Shown: positions 36,914 through 45,128 of the stretch, piece by piece
Position numbering within the stretch: the stretch's first letter is position 1
Layout of the letters: every line of letters begins with the position of its first letter
Assembly (NCBI GenBank): GCA_947575605.1
Contig: CANPNZ010000010.1
Coordinates: forward strand, 1 to 56,894
Reading direction: 5' to 3'
Origin: an uncultured Clostridium sp.
Lineage (GTDB): Bacteria; Bacillota; Clostridia; TANB77; CAG-508
Length of the DNA stretch: 56,894 nucleotides
Translations under genes and position numbers: made by a program
Notes under the pieces: generated by a model
Database searches by the model: none
What the model was told of the DNA's origin: nothing
The model's input: only the letters and a program-made list of their open reading frames with translations

Positions 36914-37915
36914 ATGGAGAATTTGGAAATACTTACAGATAACCAATTTTACATAGATAAAATATCAAAACTTAAATTAATTCGATATACATCATTTAGA
37001 TATAATCAAAAACATAAAGGATATGAATTTTACAATAAACACGAAGAATTAAAATTAGGAGTTCAACTTTGTGATTTTATAAATACGGATTTCTCTTCTT
37101 ATGAGGATATGAAAAAGTTTGTTGAACAATATAGTATTTGTACTATTGCAGAATTAGGAAATATACCTATTTATAAATTTTATAAAGATTCTGATTACAA
37201 TGACTTAATTAATAAACTTATAGATAAAACCGCTAAAAAGTTATCTAAAATTCAAAAGGCTTTAATAAAAGATATAGAATACATATATAACCTAAATGAA
37301 TTAGAAGAATTAAACAATATATCTCCTGCACAAAGATTATACATATTAAGAGAAAGAGAACAAAAAGCAAGAATATTTGAAATATATGAAGAAAGTAAAA
37401 TAAGGTTATGTCTTAATAATTTTGGAGACTTTACAAAATTTTCAATTATGAATGAAGAAGATGCACAAGAAATTGCAAAAGTTGTAAAAAATGAAAATTT
37501 ATTACCATATAATTATTTATGCAAAAATATTATTCCTACATTCGTTATAGAATTATTAGAATTAACAACAATAGAAAATATTGAAATAAAGAGATGTAAG
37601 AATTGTGGAAAATTCTTTGTTCCAGAAAATAGATCTGATGAATTATATTGTAGTAATATTTTTGAAAATGGAAAAACCTGTAAAGAAGTAGGTCCATTTA
37701 AAGTAAAACAAAAATTAATGGAAGAAAACAACGATTTAAAAGTATATAGAAATGTTTATCAAAAATTATTATTAAGAACAAGAAGAAATCCTATGAATGA
37801 TGAATATGAAAAAGAATTTATTGAATTTAAAAAGAAAAATGCAGAGTTAAAAGAAAAAATTAGTAATGGAAGATTGACACAAGAAGAATATATGAAATGG
37901 TTAAATGAACAATAA
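36914..37915 (+). CDS. DUF6076-like zinc-ribbon protein
   Basis: 333 residues, cytoplasmic. A long N-terminal helical region is followed near residues 227-262 by a zinc-ribbon-like cluster KRCKNCGKFFVPENRSDELYC then CK. The helical C-terminus (KVYRNVYQKLLLRTRR, ends EEYMKWLNEQ) is characteristic, in my memory, of DUF6076 proteins carried by Firmicutes mobile elements. Function unknown. ATG 36914 has AGGAG at a good distance; the upstream TTG in the same frame is less likely. Confidence 0.7.
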   Translation: MENLEILTDNQFYIDKISKLKLIRYTSFRYNQKHKGYEFYNKHEELKLGVQLCDFINTDFSSYEDMKKFVEQYSICTIAELGNIPIYKFYKDSDYNDLINKLIDKTAKKLSKIQKALIKDIEYIYNLNELEELNNISPAQRLYILREREQKARIFEIYEESKIRLCLNNFGDFTKFSIMNEEDAQEIAKVVKNENLLPYNYLCKNIIPTFVIELLELTTIENIEIKRCKNCGKFFVPENRSDELYCSNIFENGKTCKEVGPFKVKQKLMEENNDLKVYRNVYQKLLLRTRRNPMNDEYEKEFIEFKKKNAELKEKISNGRLTQEEYMKWLNEQ

Positions 37916-37930
37916 AATAATAGAAAAATT

Positions 37931-37976
37931 AACCTAATTACCACCAAAACTATTGACTTATGGTGGCGATTAGGTT
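37931..37976. promoter_or_regulatory. Hairpin upstream of the AbiE pair
   Basis: AACCTAAT (37931-37938) pairs with ATTAGGTT (37969-37976), and inner ACCACC with GGTGG. It lies 24 bp before the AbiEi start. It could terminate the DUF6076 gene. AbiEi-type antitoxins also repress by binding inverted repeats upstream of their own gene, so it may be the operator. Confidence 0.5.
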
Positions 37977-38000
37977 AAAATGTTTTTGGAGGAAAAATAT

Positions 38001-38543
38001 ATGTTATATACTTACAACGAAATAAAAAATAAATATAAAAGCACTTATCAAATACGAAAAGCATTGAAAAATAAAGAATTTTTTAAAATTGAAAAAGGTA
38101 TATATTCTGATATTCCTAATGTTCATTATTTAGCAGTTATAATGAAGAAATATCCTTATGGAGTATTTACTTCTTACTCTGCTTATTATTATCACAATTT
38201 AACAGATGTTATTCCAAACACAATGTATTTGGCTACAAACAGAAATGGAACAACTATTACTTCAGATAAAATAAAACAAATTCGTATGAAAGATGAATTA
38301 TATAATTTGGGAAAAACTGAAATTGATTATGAAGGAATAAAGATAAATATTTATGATAAAGAAAGAATGCTAATTGATTTAGCTAGAAACAAAAATCAAA
38401 TTGGATATGACTTATATAAAGAAATTATATCTAATTATAGAAAACTAGCAAATTCATTAGATACACAAAAGATAGAAGAATATTTACAATACTTTGCAAA
38501 TGGAGATAAAATTTTTGAAATAATACAAGACGAGGTGTTTTAA
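38001..38543 (+). CDS. AbiEi-type antitoxin/transcriptional regulator
   Basis: 180 residues: N-terminal winged-helix (YTYNEIKNKYKSTYQIRKAL, FFKIEKGIYSD) and an AbiEi C-terminal domain (VFTSYSAYYYHNLTDVIPN, ERMLIDLARNKN). Such proteins neutralise the AbiEii toxin and repress the operon in type IV toxin-antitoxin/abortive infection systems. ATG 38001 follows TTTGGAGGAAAAATAT; an in-frame ATG at 37980 lies upstream of that site and is rejected. It overlaps the toxin gene (TAATG). Confidence 0.85.
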   Translation: MLYTYNEIKNKYKSTYQIRKALKNKEFFKIEKGIYSDIPNVHYLAVIMKKYPYGVFTSYSAYYYHNLTDVIPNTMYLATNRNGTTITSDKIKQIRMKDELYNLGKTEIDYEGIKINIYDKERMLIDLARNKNQIGYDLYKEIISNYRKLANSLDTQKIEEYLQYFANGDKIFEIIQDEVF

Positions 38544-39364
38544 TGGATATATATAAAGCTGTCAACAAATACATATCAGCAGGTTATTCTGAAGATGATG
38601 CAATTCCAAAAGTTGCTCAAGATATTGTTTTACTTAAAATTGGAAATAGCAAATACAGTAAAAATATAACTGTAAAAGGTGGAGTTGTAATGCATAACAT
38701 TTCTAAAGATATGCGTCGTGCAACTCGAGACATGGATATAGATTTTATAAAATATTCTTTAGAAGATAAATCGATTCTTAATTTTATAAAGGAATTAAAT
38801 AACACAGATGATGGTGTAAAAATAAAAGTTACTGGAAAGATTGAACCATTACATCATCAAGACTACGATGGAAAAAGAGTCTACATACAACTAACTGATA
38901 ACCATCGCTATTCAATAAGTTCAAAGCTAGATATTGGAGTACATAAATATTTTGATATGGAACAAGATGAGTATTATTTTGATTTTAATATAATAGATGA
39001 AAGTGTAAGTTTGCTTATAAACTCTAAAGAACAGATAATTGTTGAAAAATTAAAATCATTATTAAAATTTGGTATTACTTCTACTAGATTTAAAGATATT
39101 TTTGATTTTTATTATTTAATTAATAATGAAAATTTAGATAAGGACAAGCTAATAAAATACATAGATATTTTGATTTTCAAAGATGAGAATATGAGAGAGC
39201 ATACAATAGAAGATATATCTAAAAGATTAACAAGTATATTAAATAATAGTAGATTCCAGACAAGAATTAATACAGCTAATAATAATTGGCTAGAAGTGCC
39301 TATAAAAGATGTCATTGATAATATTTTAGATTATTTTGATAATTTAACACTAGTAACAAAATAA
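38543..39364 (+). CDS. AbiEii/AbiGii-family nucleotidyltransferase toxin
   Basis: 273 residues. A DNA-polymerase-beta-like nucleotidyltransferase core is visible: VKGGVVMHNISKDMRRATRDMDIDF (the G-G-[hx] plus D-x-D pattern) near residues 45-70, then KEQIIVEKLKSLLKFG and RFKDIFDFYYLI. Homologues transfer nucleotides to tRNA and arrest growth upon infection. Start ATG overlaps the AbiEi stop; a GACGAGG site lies inside abiEi. Confidence 0.88.
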   Translation: MDIYKAVNKYISAGYSEDDAIPKVAQDIVLLKIGNSKYSKNITVKGGVVMHNISKDMRRATRDMDIDFIKYSLEDKSILNFIKELNNTDDGVKIKVTGKIEPLHHQDYDGKRVYIQLTDNHRYSISSKLDIGVHKYFDMEQDEYYFDFNIIDESVSLLINSKEQIIVEKLKSLLKFGITSTRFKDIFDFYYLINNENLDKDKLIKYIDILIFKDENMREHTIEDISKRLTSILNNSRFQTRINTANNNWLEVPIKDVIDNILDYFDNLTLVTK

Positions 39365-39379
39365 ATGGAGGTTTAAAAG

Positions 39380-40768
39380 TTGAGAGAATTAAAAGGAAAA
39401 AGTTTAATAGAAATACCAAATAAATATATTGCGTTTGATATTGAAACCACTGGACTAGATTCTATGTATGATGAAATAATTGAAATAGGAGCTATAAAAA
39501 TTGAAGATGGCAAAGAGATAGAAACATTTAGTACATTAATAAAACCAGAATATGAAATAGATGAATTTATTACTGAATTAACAGGAATTACAAACGAAAT
39601 GGTAATAGATGCTCCAAAAATCAATGAAGTTTTACCTAAATTTATGGATTTTATTAACGACTCAGTTATTTTAGGTCATAATGTAAATTTTGATATTAAT
39701 TTTATATATGATAATTTAATAAATGAAGATATGAAACCTATTACTAATGATTTTGTTGATACATTAAGATTAAGTAGAAGATTATTACCTGAGCTTAAGC
39801 ATCATAGATTAAGTGATTTAGCAAATTATTATAACATTGATACTACAGGTAGTCATAGGTCTTTAACAGATGTTAGAATAACAATTGATATATTTAAAAA
39901 TCTTGAAAAACTTGTTGAAAGTAAGTATTCAAATATAGAGAATTTTAAAGATGCTTGCAAGAAAAAAAGTCACTCATGTTTTAAAGCAAGTGATATTACT
40001 ACAATTAATACTGAATTTGATGAAGATAATCTTTTATATGATAAATATTTTGCTATTACTGGAACATTAGAAAGAATGTCACGAAAAGAGGCAATGCAGA
40101 TTATTGCTGATTTAGGTGGACACTGTCAAGATAGTGTAAATAAAGATACAAATTTTTTGATATTAGGTAACAATGACTATAATCCTATTTTAAGAGGTAA
40201 AAAAAGTTCTAAACTTTTAAAAGCGGAAAGTTTGAAATTGAAAGGGCAAGATATTGAAATTTTATCAGAGAATGTTTTCTACGATGTAATTCCAGAACTA
40301 GAAAATAAAACTATTCAAAAACAAGATAATTTTGTAGGCATACCTATTGATAACGGAAGCTTTAATGAAAAAGAAAAACAAGCATATTATTTAACAAAAG
40401 ATATACTTGCTCGTAATGGTAAAAATATAGAAGATATTAGATGCAATATAAATTCATCTAACTATTTTGATATTTCGTTGATGTATCCTATTTTAAGACT
40501 AAAATTAAGAGGTAACAAGGATTATATTGTAATCGACAAATATGCAGATGATTCTTATGATTTTTCATATTTTTTGCAAGAACCATGTACTAAAAATGAC
40601 AATGGAAAATGTAGATTGATTTTATCTAACATTGAAGAAGTTGAAAAACTAGAAAAATATATTGTTGACCAGTATGAGTGTGCATTAGCTGGAAATAAGA
40701 CATACATAGGAAATGTTAAAGTAGGACAAACAAATTATAATAAATACTTAAAAGAAAATTATCAATAA
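39380..40768 (+). CDS. DnaQ-like 3'-5' exonuclease fused to a BRCT domain
   Basis: 462 residues. An N-terminal DEDDh exonuclease (FDIETTGLDSMYDEIIEIGA; LGHNVNFDINFI; HRSLTDVR) covers about 15-175, and a BRCT domain (FAITGTLERMSRKEAMQIIADLGGH, NFLILG) about 225-310. A further C-terminal domain has no name I can give. Start is TTG at 39380 with GGAGG 7 nt away. It follows AbiEii by 15 bp. The role may be element DNA processing or defence. Confidence 0.82.
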   Translation: MRELKGKSLIEIPNKYIAFDIETTGLDSMYDEIIEIGAIKIEDGKEIETFSTLIKPEYEIDEFITELTGITNEMVIDAPKINEVLPKFMDFINDSVILGHNVNFDINFIYDNLINEDMKPITNDFVDTLRLSRRLLPELKHHRLSDLANYYNIDTTGSHRSLTDVRITIDIFKNLEKLVESKYSNIENFKDACKKKSHSCFKASDITTINTEFDEDNLLYDKYFAITGTLERMSRKEAMQIIADLGGHCQDSVNKDTNFLILGNNDYNPILRGKKSSKLLKAESLKLKGQDIEILSENVFYDVIPELENKTIQKQDNFVGIPIDNGSFNEKEKQAYYLTKDILARNGKNIEDIRCNINSSNYFDISLMYPILRLKLRGNKDYIVIDKYADDSYDFSYFLQEPCTKNDNGKCRLILSNIEEVEKLEKYIVDQYECALAGNKTYIGNVKVGQTNYNKYLKENYQ

Positions 40769-40795
40769 AAAACAAATAGAATTGAACATAATGAT

Positions 40796-40816
40796 AGAGC
40801 TACTGTGAGTAGCTCT
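40796..40816. terminator. Bidirectional terminator
   Basis: AGAGCTAC / GTAGCTCT, 8-bp stem with a 5-nt loop, followed by TATTTTAT, between convergent genes. Confidence 0.8.
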
Positions 40817-40820
40817 TATT

Positions 40821-41336
40821 TTATATATTACTACTTTTAGATTTAGCATTTTCTATTCTATTATGTATATATTCTAATTGCTTCTTATAAGACATTATAA
40901 ATAATACAATAAGTAAGATAAACAATATCGTGTATATAATTGTGGAAGTAATATTTATCCAATTTTTTATTTCATATACAAATTTAGATACTAATAGAAG
41001 AAAAAAAGTAGCAATAAAATTTCTATACATATTGTAATCTGTGAATAGTATTTTTATTTTTGCATCTTTTTCTTCAGCATTATAAAAATCTGTGCATTCT
41101 GAACTATATTTTCTATTTAAGATTTTTAATTTCCACAATAATGGTTTTATAATTAAAGAGCCTATTCTGCTAATAACCAACCCTAAAAAATAATATATAA
41201 AAATTGAAATAAATATATTATCAGTAGGAATTAATTTAATATTAATATAATATCTGCACCCAATATCAAAAACAATAGCTGGTAAAATATAATTTAGTAT
41301 ATTATAATTTTCTAATTTATTAAAAAAGTGTTCCAT
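40821..41336 (-). CDS. Four-helix membrane protein, third gene of MBL operon
   Basis: 171 residues with hydrophobic segments near 14-30, 41-63, 104-122 and 128-149 and a basic C-terminal tail (KKQLEYIHNRIENAKSKS). The arrangement (two helix pairs around a soluble middle) resembles small membrane effectors (SLATT/S-4TM class) of defence systems, but I cannot assign a family. It is 2 bp from the preceding gene, so co-translated with it. Confidence 0.6.
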   Translation of the reverse strand: MEHFFNKLENYNILNYILPAIVFDIGCRYYINIKLIPTDNIFISIFIYYFLGLVISRIGSLIIKPLLWKLKILNRKYSSECTDFYNAEEKDAKIKILFTDYNMYRNFIATFFLLLVSKFVYEIKNWINITSTIIYTILFILLIVLFIMSYKKQLEYIHNRIENAKSKSSNI

Positions 41337-41338
41337 AT

Positions 41339-41845
41339 TTATTTTATCCTCTCAAAATTTTCGTTTAATTTTTCAATAATATTATTTTTATTACTATTGT
41401 AAAAATCTAGTTCTGATAGTGTTATTTTAAAATTTAATCCCCATTTACTACCATCGTAATAATCTGCTTCATCATTATTCTGCTTAGTAAAATATATTGA
41501 TTCGCATTTTAAAGTAGACAATAGTCTCGTAATTTTTTTAATATTATTTTTAATACAAGTTATTATAATTAATATTTTTCCATCAAAGTCTTCCTTATGT
41601 GTACTTATATAGTCTATAACAAAATTTGTATCACCGACAATTATACAAAAATTATTCATAGACTTAAAAGGAAAACTTTCCAGAATATAATATTGTGGGA
41701 ATGTAAAGTTTTCCTTTAAATATGCTGTTTTCTTTATTACAAAATGTAATTTAAAAACATTATATAAATAATTTTTTCTTCCTAAAATTTCTGTATTGAA
41801 ATTCTCATATTCTTTTTTATATAAATGTTGTAAAATATATATCAT
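41339..41845 (-). CDS. Unknown 168-residue protein, second gene of MBL operon
   Basis: Soluble, mixed alpha/beta (MNNFCIIVGDTNFVIDYIST, GKILIIITCIKNN), with FTFPQYYILESFPFKS. No family recognised. Its start overlaps the MBL gene stop (ATGA), showing tight coupling. Confidence 0.6.
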   Translation of the reverse strand: MIYILQHLYKKEYENFNTEILGRKNYLYNVFKLHFVIKKTAYLKENFTFPQYYILESFPFKSMNNFCIIVGDTNFVIDYISTHKEDFDGKILIIITCIKNNIKKITRLLSTLKCESIYFTKQNNDEADYYDGSKWGLNFKITLSELDFYNSNKNNIIEKLNENFERIK

Positions 41846-42735
41846 ATATATGACCCCACTCTATAAGATTTTTGATAAGTTGTAGAAGTTATATTTTTAG
41901 TGTCTTCGGTTCTAGTATTAAATATAGTATGTCCTTTATCTTTTCCTTTACTTATTAAATCTTCTGAACCACCTGGTCTAGCCCCTTTATTATCTGATAT
42001 TAAGTATACAGTATCTTTATCATCTTTTTTTATTTCAAATAAATCTTCAGCGTGGTCTAATCTTCCGTGATGAGGAATTTGAATTATTTGATGTTCTTTT
42101 GCATTATCTTCAATGGCTTTTGTACTGGCATCTCCAACTAGTAAGATTTTTGAAGTTCCTAAATTTATACTTATTTGAACACTAGTAGCATTTACTGTTG
42201 TTTCGCTATCTATAGTATCTCCCTGTCTAGAGTCTAATGCTTGTCCAGCAACTTCTAATACATATTCTTTAGATGGACCTATAGCTTTAATTCCATTACA
42301 AATTTTGACAAATGAATTATCTTCATTGTATATGTTCTCCAACAAGCCCTGTTCTCCTAAAGAAGCAATATTTGAATATCTTTCTAATATTTGTCTCTTT
42401 ATAGAATCTTTAGTTTTTCTATCGTCATCAATTTCTTCTAATAATTCTTCATAAAATTTTAATAATAGAATCGTATAAACTTTTTCTACTTTATTTTTTT
42501 CAATTAATTTTGGTATCCCATTAAAATGATCTGAATCGTTATGTGACAAAACAATTATTGCTTTTTTATCTGGACCATAATTACTTTCTAAATATTCTAT
42601 TACTTTTTCAGCATGTTCGTTTGAACCACAGTCAAATACAACAACATCATTTCCATTATCTGATATAAAACAATCTCCAAAATCGTGTTCCTTATTTTCT
42701 TTATAACTTTTAGAGCTTAACATTAAAGTATTCAT
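41842..42735 (-). CDS. Metallo-beta-lactamase-fold hydrolase (ComEC/Rec2 C-terminal type)
   Basis: 297 residues. It has the MBL metal motif in the form LSHNDSDHFNGIPKL near residue 65 (first His of HxHxDH replaced by Asn-containing SHNDSDH, as in ComEC-like members), KILLVGDAST (Asp) and IQIPHHGRLDHAE (His). Lacks the ComEC membrane part, so it is a soluble stand-alone enzyme, possibly a nuclease or phosphodiesterase. The start at ATG 42735 with AAGGAGG is chosen over 42777. First gene of a three-gene operon controlled from 42818-42846. Confidence 0.82.
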   Translation of the reverse strand: MNTLMLSSKSYKENKEHDFGDCFISDNGNDVVVFDCGSNEHAEKVIEYLESNYGPDKKAIIVLSHNDSDHFNGIPKLIEKNKVEKVYTILLLKFYEELLEEIDDDRKTKDSIKRQILERYSNIASLGEQGLLENIYNEDNSFVKICNGIKAIGPSKEYVLEVAGQALDSRQGDTIDSETTVNATSVQISINLGTSKILLVGDASTKAIEDNAKEHQIIQIPHHGRLDHAEDLFEIKKDDKDTVYLISDNKGARPGGSEDLISKGKDKGHTIFNTRTEDTKNITSTTYQKSYRVGSYI

Positions 42736-42787
42736 AAAAACCTCCTTGTATGGTATAATATTTATGTGTTTATACAAAACATAGCTT

Positions 42788-42815
42788 AAATGTAATTTAT
42801 ATTTTAATTACATTT
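42788..42815. promoter_or_regulatory. Operator palindrome for the MBL operon
   Basis: AAATGTAATT (42788-42797) and AATTACATTT (42806-42815) are perfect 10-bp inverted copies with an 8-bp spacer. They lie just downstream of the -10 box of the MBL operon, covering the start of transcription. Probable site for the divergent XRE regulator. Confidence 0.65.
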
Positions 42816-42817
42816 TG

Positions 42818-42846
42818 ATTATACTAACTATTCTAGCAATTGTCAA
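42818..42846 (-). promoter_or_regulatory. Promoter of the MBL operon
   Basis: On the minus strand TTGACA (42846-42841), 17-bp spacer, TATAAT (42823-42818): a full-consensus promoter, which explains the need for a repressor. Confidence 0.85.
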
Positions 42847-42885
42847 TACACTTTGCTAAAAAACTTACGTTTTATTTAAAAAATA

Positions 42886-42914
42886 TTTACATTTTATTTA
42901 TTTTATAATATAAT
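42886..42914 (+). promoter_or_regulatory. Promoter of the XRE-ImmA operon
   Basis: TTTACA (42886-42891), 17-bp spacer, TATAAT (42909-42914), 24 bp before the start codon. Confidence 0.7.
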
Positions 42915-42937
42915 TACTTTAAATGGAGGGAAATACT

Positions 42938-43285
42938 ATGAACGAAAATAAATTTTCTCAAATAATAAAGGAATTAAGAAAAAAAAATAACCTGACACAA
43001 CAACAATTGGCTGATATAGTTGGAATTACTGCTACAGGAGTATCATATTGGGAATCTGGAAATGCAACTCCAAACACTGAAACATTAAATAAATTATCGA
43101 ATTATTTTGGAGTTACTGTTAATTATTTATTAGGGATTAAAGATAAAATAGGGGAAGAAGATAATTCTAGGACTGCCATAATTTTTAGAAAAGCTGAACA
43201 AGTAAATCCAGAAGAAAAAGAAAAATTACTTGACATATTAGATAGCACAATTGATATATTTTTAGGAAACAATAAAAATGGTTAA
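42938..43285 (+). CDS. XRE-family repressor
   Basis: 115 residues: Cro/C1 helix-turn-helix (IIKELRKKNNLTQQQLADIV, GVSYWESGNATPN) then a helical dimerisation part. ATG 42938 has GGAGGG at the right spacing. It overlaps the ImmA-like gene by 8 bp. Together they resemble ImmR-ImmA of ICEBs1, where a protease inactivates the repressor to induce the element. Confidence 0.88.
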   Translation: MNENKFSQIIKELRKKNNLTQQQLADIVGITATGVSYWESGNATPNTETLNKLSNYFGVTVNYLLGIKDKIGEEDNSRTAIIFRKAEQVNPEEKEKLLDILDSTIDIFLGNNKNG

Positions 43286-43910
43286 ACCGAATTTTAAAAG
43301 AGCAAAAGAAGAAGCTTATAAAACTTTAATGTTACAAGAAAATATATCTTTTCCTATAAATCCTAAAAATATAAAATTAAAAGAATATGATGTTAAAATA
43401 ATCAGTTTCCAAGAATATGCACAAAAGACAAATCTAAGTATAAGTCAGTTAACCTCTAATGGTAATACTAATGATGGATATACATATATTAGAAATAACA
43501 ATATATTAATTTTTTATAATGAAGATATAGAAACAGAAGGAAGAAAAATTTGGACAATATCGCATGAATTAGGACACATAGTTTTAAACCACACAACGCA
43601 ATGTGATAAAAATGAAGCAGAAGCTAATTTCTTTGCTGCTCAATTATTAGCTCCTCAATGCGTTTTAAAACAGTTAGTTAAAAGTGGAACTAAAATAACA
43701 CCTACATATTTATCTGAAAAATTTAAGATATCAAAGGAAGCTAGTGAGAATTGTATTCATACTTTAGGTAAAGTTATTGATAATGAATTTATAACAACAG
43801 ATTATGATGATATTGTAATACAATTATTTATGCCATATATTAGTATAGATTATTCCTATGATTTATACTTTGATGAATTGGAGAATAAAAGAAAAAGCTT
43901 TTATTTTTAA
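43278..43910 (+). CDS. ImmA/IrrE-family metallopeptidase
   Basis: 210 residues with a zinc-protease motif SHELGHIVLNH near residue 95 and a second region EAEANFFAAQLLAP with the typical Glu. Homologues cleave the partner XRE repressor. Expected to relieve repression of the promoter(s) at 42818-42914 on a damage or infection signal. Confidence 0.88.
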   Translation: MVKPNFKRAKEEAYKTLMLQENISFPINPKNIKLKEYDVKIISFQEYAQKTNLSISQLTSNGNTNDGYTYIRNNNILIFYNEDIETEGRKIWTISHELGHIVLNHTTQCDKNEAEANFFAAQLLAPQCVLKQLVKSGTKITPTYLSEKFKISKEASENCIHTLGKVIDNEFITTDYDDIVIQLFMPYISIDYSYDLYFDELENKRKSFYF

Positions 43911-43950
43911 TAAAGTACTAAAATTGAAACAACCAGAAAGGAGTTTTTAT

Positions 43951-44685
43951 ATGAATAAGAATGTATTAGTAACAGGCGGTACCAGAGGAATAGGAGAAGC
44001 TATAGTAAGAGAATTTTCCAAAAAAGGTTATGATATAATAATTAACTATGTTAAGAGTAATAAAAAGGCTGAAAAACTGAAATGTGAATTAGAAACAACA
44101 TTCAATATTAAAGTATTACCTATTCAAGCAGATTTATCTAATGAAACAGAAATTAATCATATGGTAGATGTAGCTATCAAAGAATTTGGAAAGATTGATG
44201 TTTTGGTAAATAATGCAGGAATTGTTATTGATAAGGATTTCGAAGATAGAACAATTGATGATTGGAAACAAACCTTAGATATCAATTTAATTGCACCATT
44301 TGTTTTAACAAAATTAATTGGAAAAGAAATGCTTAAACAGAAAAGTGGAGCAATAATAAATATTTCTAGTACAAATGGATTAAATACATATTATCCAACA
44401 AGTGTAGACTATGATGCTTCAAAATCTGGGTTAATCAGTTTAACTTATGATTCTGCTGTTCAATTTGCACCTTATGTAAGAGTAAATTGTATTGCACCAG
44501 GATGGGTAAATACAGAAATGAATAAAGAACTTCCAGAAGATTTTGTGAAAGATGAAACAGAAAGGATTTTAGTAAAAAGATTTGGAGAACCAGAAGAAAT
44601 TGCGAAAGTAGTAGCATTCCTAGCAAGTGAAGATGCTAGCTTTGTAAATTCTACAGTAATAAAAGTAGATGGAGGTTGGTATTAA
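43951..44685 (+). CDS. Short-chain dehydrogenase/reductase (FabG-like)
   Basis: 244 residues with the NAD(P) motif VTGGTRGIGEAIVRE at residue 6, LVNNAGIVID, catalytic Ser (IINISSTNG), Tyr-x3-Lys (YDASKSG) and an ending VNSTVIKVDGGWY. ATG 43951 follows AGAAAGGAG; the longer open frame from 43858 overlaps ImmA and is not used. It is cargo between the ImmA and PPOX genes; substrate unknown. Confidence 0.92.
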   Translation: MNKNVLVTGGTRGIGEAIVREFSKKGYDIIINYVKSNKKAEKLKCELETTFNIKVLPIQADLSNETEINHMVDVAIKEFGKIDVLVNNAGIVIDKDFEDRTIDDWKQTLDINLIAPFVLTKLIGKEMLKQKSGAIINISSTNGLNTYYPTSVDYDASKSGLISLTYDSAVQFAPYVRVNCIAPGWVNTEMNKELPEDFVKDETERILVKRFGEPEEIAKVVAFLASEDASFVNSTVIKVDGGWY

Positions 44686-45062
44686 TGAATTTATTTGAAT
44701 ATAAAGATTTAATTGATGGAAAACCAATGCATATTGCTACAGTTAATAAAGATAATAATCCTAATTTATCAGTTGCATCAGATGTTAAAGTAATAGAAGA
44801 AAATAAGCTAGTTATATCTGTAAATGAAATGGTAAATACACAAAAAAATATACAATATAATCACAATGTTGTCTTAACAGTTTTTAATGAAAAGTATGAA
44901 GGATTAAGAATGTTTGGAAAAGCTGAGTTTTAGTCTGATGGAGAATACTATGAACTTTGTAAAAACACATTTTTTAGTAATGGCGAAGTATCTCCTTTTG
45001 GAGCTACAAAACCTAAAGGTGCAATTGTAGTAACAGTTGAAAAATTAGCTAAATATGTTTAA
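44685..45062 (+). pseudogene. Pyridoxamine 5'-phosphate oxidase-like flavoprotein, interrupted by in-frame TAG
   Basis: The start overlaps the SDR stop (TAATG). The first 82 codons read MNLFEYKDLIDGKPMHIATV ... LRMFGKAEF and then hit TAG at 44931-44933. Beyond it the same frame continues as a normal family tail (SDGEYYELCKNTFFSNGE, ATKPKGAIVVTVEKLAKYV) to TAA at 45060-45062. A single base change (for example TAT or TAC to TAG) explains this. The intact protein would be a 125-residue split-barrel FMN-binding oxidoreductase partner of the SDR. Confidence 0.72.
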
Positions 45063-45072
45063 ATAAATTTGA

Positions 45073-45114
45073 GACTGAACCTAAAAAGAGTATTTAATTC
45101 TTTAAGATTCAGTC
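45073..45114. terminator. Terminator between PPOX and relaxase genes
   Basis: AGACTGAA ... TTCAGTCT with a 28-nt loop and following TTTTCT. Confidence 0.55.
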
Positions 45115-45128
45115 TTTTCTAAAAAGCT

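Noticed and set aside
44931..44933. TAG as a sense codon (recoding)
   Set aside because: Other genes in the window end in TAG (for example 5669-5671 and 119-121), so general amber recoding is not supported.
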